DNA of 54,836 nucleotides from Streptomyces muensis (GTDB taxonomy: Bacteria; Actinomycetota; Actinomycetes; Streptomycetales; Streptomycetaceae), in NCBI RefSeq assembly GCF_021474425.1, contig NZ_JAKEIP010000033.1, positions 1 to 54,836 of the forward strand. The letters are read 5' to 3'. Below are positions 51,489 through 54,836 of this stretch, one piece after another. The translations under genes and the position numbers were made by a program. Every line of letters starts with the position of its first letter. Position 1 is the stretch's first letter. Under the pieces are notes generated by a model that worked only from the letters and a program-made list of their open reading frames with translations, did no database searches and was not told where the DNA came from.

Positions 51489-53995
51489 TCATCTGGTGCC
51501 ACTGGCCTGCGCCATGCTGAACAACGCCCGTCCGACCTGGGCGAACTCACCCTTCGGATGATCCCGGAAGAGCGGCTCGGTGCCGAACAGGACGGCTTCC
51601 GGCCCGCTGACCACCGACGCCCGGCCCGCCGCGTCCGCCGGCCCACCGGAACCGTCCTGCGACGGCCGCCAGTGCCCGGAGACCAGCGGGTTCCCGGCGC
51701 CGTAGGCCTGCTCGACCCGCACGTCCGGGCCCAGGTCGGTGAACCACACGGGCGCGTACACGAACCCGTGGTCCGGCGCACCGGACATCAGAAGGCTGCC
51801 CGAGTTCCGCACCCTTACCACCCCGTTGGCGTCCCCGTTGCCCTCGACCGGCTTCACCGCCAGCAGCCCCGCCGCCGCGTTCAGCTCGGCGCCGGTGACG
51901 CCCCTGCCGACGAGACCGTGGCCGTCGAGGAAGGCGTCCAGGGCGGTGCGGGCGGCGGCGCTCAGATCGCCGTACTCCAACCCCACCGACACGAACAGCA
52001 CGTCCACCGACGACCAGTCGAACCCGGCGTTCAGCACGTCCGCCGAGACCGGCGTGACCTCGAAGTTCATCTCCCGCAGCGCGAACAGCTCGCCCGCGGT
52101 GACGGCGGCGGCGACCCGGGTGCGCTGGAGCGGGGCCGTGCCGGTGAGCCGCGTCGCGTGGAAGGCGACGTCGTAGCGGCGGGCGGCCTCCCCGGCCTGC
52201 AGCCGCGCCGAGCCCGGCACGATCGCACTGCCGTCGGCGGCCCGGCGCGCCCGGACGCCCTCGCGGAGCAGGGAGTTGAGCGCGGCGACCTCGTTCGGGT
52301 CGTCGAGCCGCAGCCGCAGATCGCCGCGCGGCGCGACGTACGCGACCGGGGACGCCTCACGGACCGGGCGCAGTACACCGCCGTACGGCATGCGCGGCAG
52401 CGTCCGCACCGTCGCACCCCACAGCCGGCCGAGGCTCCAGCCCGAGATGTCGTACATCGCCGACACCTTGTCGCTGATGTCCCGCCCGTCCGCGAGGAGC
52501 ACGTTCGCGAGCCCGCGCTTGGCCTGGTGCATGTCGACGACGTACGAGCCCCTGGCGTACGTCCGGCCGCCGAGCCGGAAGGAGCGGGTGGCGCGCATGA
52601 CACGTACGTCGTTGGCGAGGAGGTGGTCGACGAGGCGGGCGGCGGCCGTGGTGCCCGGGGCCGGGATGACGTACGCGCGGGGGAAGGTGGTCGTGTAGAC
52701 GTCCTCGGGGCCGATGCCGGGGACGCCCGGGACGGTCTGCGGGGACACCGGCACCTGCGCGGCGCCCGCGGCTCCCCGCCGGAAGACCTCGATCTGGTCG
52801 GCGACCAGCGAGGCGCGCCTGGTGCGGACGAAGTCGAGGGTGGCGCGCAGGGCAGCCCCAGCGGTTTGTGGGTTCGGGCTCCGCTTGATCCCTGCCGGTG
52901 TTACGGTCTGGGTCCCGGCGCATGAGTTCGTGAAGGCACAAGCCCGGCATAGCCGGTGGACCCGGTTTTGTGCGGACGTCGAGGGCGTCAGGTGCGGGGC
53001 ACAGTCAACTGCCTCTGCCACCCGACGGGTGGCTGGACGCGTACGTCGCATCGCAGCCAGCGGTGACCGTAGCGCAAGCCTGCCGCGCCCAAGCGGTGGG
53101 CAGTTGACGAACAGGTCGTACCCCTGTTCACGAGGTGCGGGTACGTTGGTGGGCACATTCACGGTGCCGTTGACGTACCCGCACCAGTCCCACGTCATCG
53201 GCGCGAACCCTGGACAACCGTGAAACGCATCGCGGTGACGAAGTCCCGGTTCATGTCGAAGCCGTTCGCGTTCGCGCGGGTTCCGGCGATACGGCCGTCC
53301 GGGTTGGCGGTGATGTTGAAGTACAGCCGGCTGTGGGCGAGCAGATCGCGGGTCTTGGCGTCCTGGGCGGTGGCCAGCCGCCGGATGAGCTTCAGGGAGG
53401 CGTCGGTGCCCTCCCACTCGTCGCCGTGGATGTTGCTGTTGACGAAGACCGGCGCCTTGTAGGTCCGCTTGATCTCGGACGACTTGGCGGCGAGGGCCGG
53501 CGCCCGCTCGATGAGCTCGCGCATCCGTGCCTGCGAGCGTGCCTGACGGGCCGTCTCGGGACCGGTGACGGTGACGAGATACAGCCGGTGCCCGCCCGCC
53601 GACCGCCCCGCGACCTCGACGCTCACCCGGTCGCCGAGGGCCTGGAGGCGGTTCAACTCGGGCGCGAGGGCGTGGTACGGGGTGAGGCCCAGCTTGAGGG
53701 ACTTGTCGCCCGGGTTCACCGGGTCCGGGCCGAGGACCTGCTGCCGGGGATAGCCACGCCCGTCGTCACCGAGCGTCGCCTCCGCCTCCGGCGCGGCCCC
53801 GACGCCGGTGAGCGCCCGCTGGGCCGCGCTCAACGGCGCCCGCGCCACCTGCTGGTCGAGCGCGGCCTCCCGGTGGACCGGGGGCCGGGGTTCCGCCGCG
53901 CCGGCGTCCGGGCCGAGGAGCAGGGAGCCGGCCGTGGTGACGGCGAGGGCGATGAGCGGAACGGGTCTCGCAGGAACGGTTCTCGTGTTGCGCAC
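51489..53995 (-). pseudogene. Secreted M14 zinc carboxypeptidase, disrupted
   Basis: The first part starts at GTG 53995 (GAGGAGG upstream) with a signal peptide, and runs through NSNIHGDEWEGTD (first zinc ligands His and Glu), NPDGR and MNRDFVTA, then loses homology near 53231. The second part resumes near 52865 in another frame (AGAALRATLDFVRTRR, VADQIEVFRRGAAGAAQ) and continues to a normal C-terminus at 51489. The about 110 residues between, which should carry the third zinc ligand His and the catalytic Glu, are replaced by about 365 bp of palindrome-rich sequence. The enzyme cannot be active. Confidence 0.8.
52866..53230. mobile_element. Structured insert within the M14 gene
   Basis: No convincing coding frame. 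It contains GTCAACTGCC (53004-53013) pairing with 53099-53108, GCCACCC/GGGTGGC (53017-53033), GAACAGG/CCTGTTC (53109-53129) and a 13-bp stem GGTGCGGGTACGT (53134-53146) with 53173-53185. A 7-bp inverted repeat GGGTTCG/CGAACCC (52870, 53204) lies near the ends. It may be a MITE or a remnant of a structured RNA element. Confidence 0.45.
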
Positions 53996-54228
53996 GCGTA
54001 CCTCCTCCGGGAACTTCCTGAGATCGGTACGGCGAGGTGTACCTGTTCGACTCAACCGCAACAAGAGGGAGTTGGTGTCACGGATGCCCCGGATGGCGCA
54101 TCCGAGCGCCGGAGCGCGGACCTGCGGGGGAGGAGAGAGGGCCGCGACGAACCGGTGCGGGACCGCGGTGACCGGGCGCCGAAACGGCCGTGACTGCCGT
54201 GTGACACGGCCCGACTAGAGTTCGGGCC

Positions 54229-54836
54229 ATGCGCGATCTCGGGACCGGATTCAGGTATCTCCTCAAGGGCCAGCGATGGGTGGCCCGGCACGGCAAGCAG
54301 TACGAGTTCGGGCTGATCCCGGGCCTGATCACCCTGGTGCTCTACGTGGCCGCCCTGGTCGCGCTCGCGATCTGGGGCGAGGCCTTCGTCTCCTGGTCGA
54401 CGCCGTTCGCCGACGACTGGTCGAGCCCTTGGCAGGGTCTCTTCCGCGGGTTCCTCACCGCCGTCCTGTTCGCCCTCGGCCTGCTCCTCTCCGTGATCAC
54501 CTTCACCGCGGTCACGCTCCTCATCGGCCAGCCCTTCTACGAGAGCCTCTCCGAGAAGGTCGACCGCGACGTCTCCCCCGACGGCACCGTCCCCGTCTCC
54601 GGCCTCCCGCTCTGGCGCGAACTGCTGATCTCGGCCCGTGACAGCCTCCGCATCGTCCTGCGCGCCGCCCTCTGGGGAGTCCTGCTCTTCGCCCTCGGCT
54701 TCATCCCGGTCCTCGGCCAGACCGTCGTCCCGGTCATCGGCGTCTTCGTCACCGGCTTCTTCCTCACCGAGGAACTCACCGCGGTCGCCCTCCAACGCCG
54801 CCGCGTGGAACTCCCCGAGCGCCTCACCCTCCTCCG
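54229..54836 (+). CDS. EI24/CysZ-like membrane protein, 3-prime truncated by window
   Basis: 202 residues visible; the end lies outside the window. Layout: a polar start (MRDLGTGFRYLLKGQRWV), four hydrophobic segments and the conserved LIGQPFYESLSEKVDRD of the EI24/CysZ family, which in other bacteria includes a sulfate permease. In streptomycetes the role is not established. The 225-bp gap upstream of 54229 should hold divergent promoters. Confidence 0.82.
   Translation, partial: MRDLGTGFRYLLKGQRWVARHGKQYEFGLIPGLITLVLYVAALVALAIWGEAFVSWSTPFADDWSSPWQGLFRGFLTAVLFALGLLLSVITFTAVTLLIGQPFYESLSEKVDRDVSPDGTVPVSGLPLWRELLISARDSLRIVLRAALWGVLLFALGFIPVLGQTVVPVIGVFVTGFFLTEELTAVALQRRRVELPERLTLL

Noticed and set aside
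1..54836. CRISPR arrays, tRNA and rRNA genes
   Set aside because: No regularly spaced direct repeats, cloverleaf-like sequences or rRNA-like stretches were seen.

Overview
This window is a chromosomal segment of a high-GC actinomycete, almost certainly a Streptomyces. The signs are strong G/C bias at third codon positions, many GTG starts, four-base ATGA/GTGA gene overlaps, Streptomyces-type families (SCO2400-like protein, Scr1-type regulator with DUF397, DUF2252, DUF4360) and streptomycete intergenic repeats. No rRNA, tRNA, CRISPR array or replication origin was seen.

Layout. 0-3.4 kb: a minus-strand operon of ImmA/IrrE-type protease, multi-membrane-span protein and FAD monooxygenase. 3.5-9.4 kb: an arabinan/arabino-oligosaccharide operon with a CUT1 importer (binding protein and two permeases, no ATPase), a secreted GH43 arabinanase and a cytoplasmic GH51 arabinofuranosidase. 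9.4-11.4 kb: a TauE/SafE exporter behind a nested-dyad leader, and a secreted DUF4360 protein. 11.4-15 kb: a decayed zone with an internally deleted intradiol dioxygenase, a solo TnpB element with a readable omega-RNA end, and an ArsR-family regulator broken by frameshifts exactly where the TnpB element ends. 15-20.5 kb: a small double-glycine peptide with its own terminator, a two-gene trypco2 plus trypsin-NACHT conflict (probable defence) operon, and a regulator/DUF397/ATPase group. 20.5-23 kb: two more secreted GH43 arabinanases, one with a CBM13. 23-26 kb: an aminotransferase with a Pro/Ala/Met-rich tail and an aldose 1-epimerase. 26-40 kb: two complete CUT2 monosaccharide importers (ChvE/MmsA/MmsB type and YtfQ/YtfR/YtfT/YjfF type), an oxidative sugar-acid branch (enolase-superfamily dehydratase, zinc dehydrogenase, unassigned TIM-barrel-like protein) and a LacI regulator. 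40-45 kb: membrane and stress-type small proteins. 45-54.8 kb: a MalT-type LuxR regulator carrying an in-frame palindromic insertion, a MarR/oxidoreductase divergent pair, Ohr, a beta-lactamase-fold hydrolase, an M14 carboxypeptidase destroyed by a structured insert, and the start of an EI24/CysZ-type membrane protein.

How it works together. The 3.5-40 kb sugar genes look like one regulon for pectic arabinan. Secreted GH43 enzymes cut the polymer, CUT1 imports oligosaccharides for GH51, and the CUT2 systems import the released monosaccharides, possibly including furanose forms. Three promoters (near 3.5, 20.5 and 33.5 kb) share the same design: a TTGAC-type -35, a TAC-GT -10, and a TTCGA-N4-TCGAA-like dyad starting exactly 29 nt from the start of the -10. 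Further dyads or half-sites lie upstream of two other sugar genes. The most promising less-described items are this shared operator, the trypco2/trypsin-NACHT operon with its neighbouring GG-leader peptide, the nested dyad before tauE, and the structured insert in the carboxypeptidase gene.
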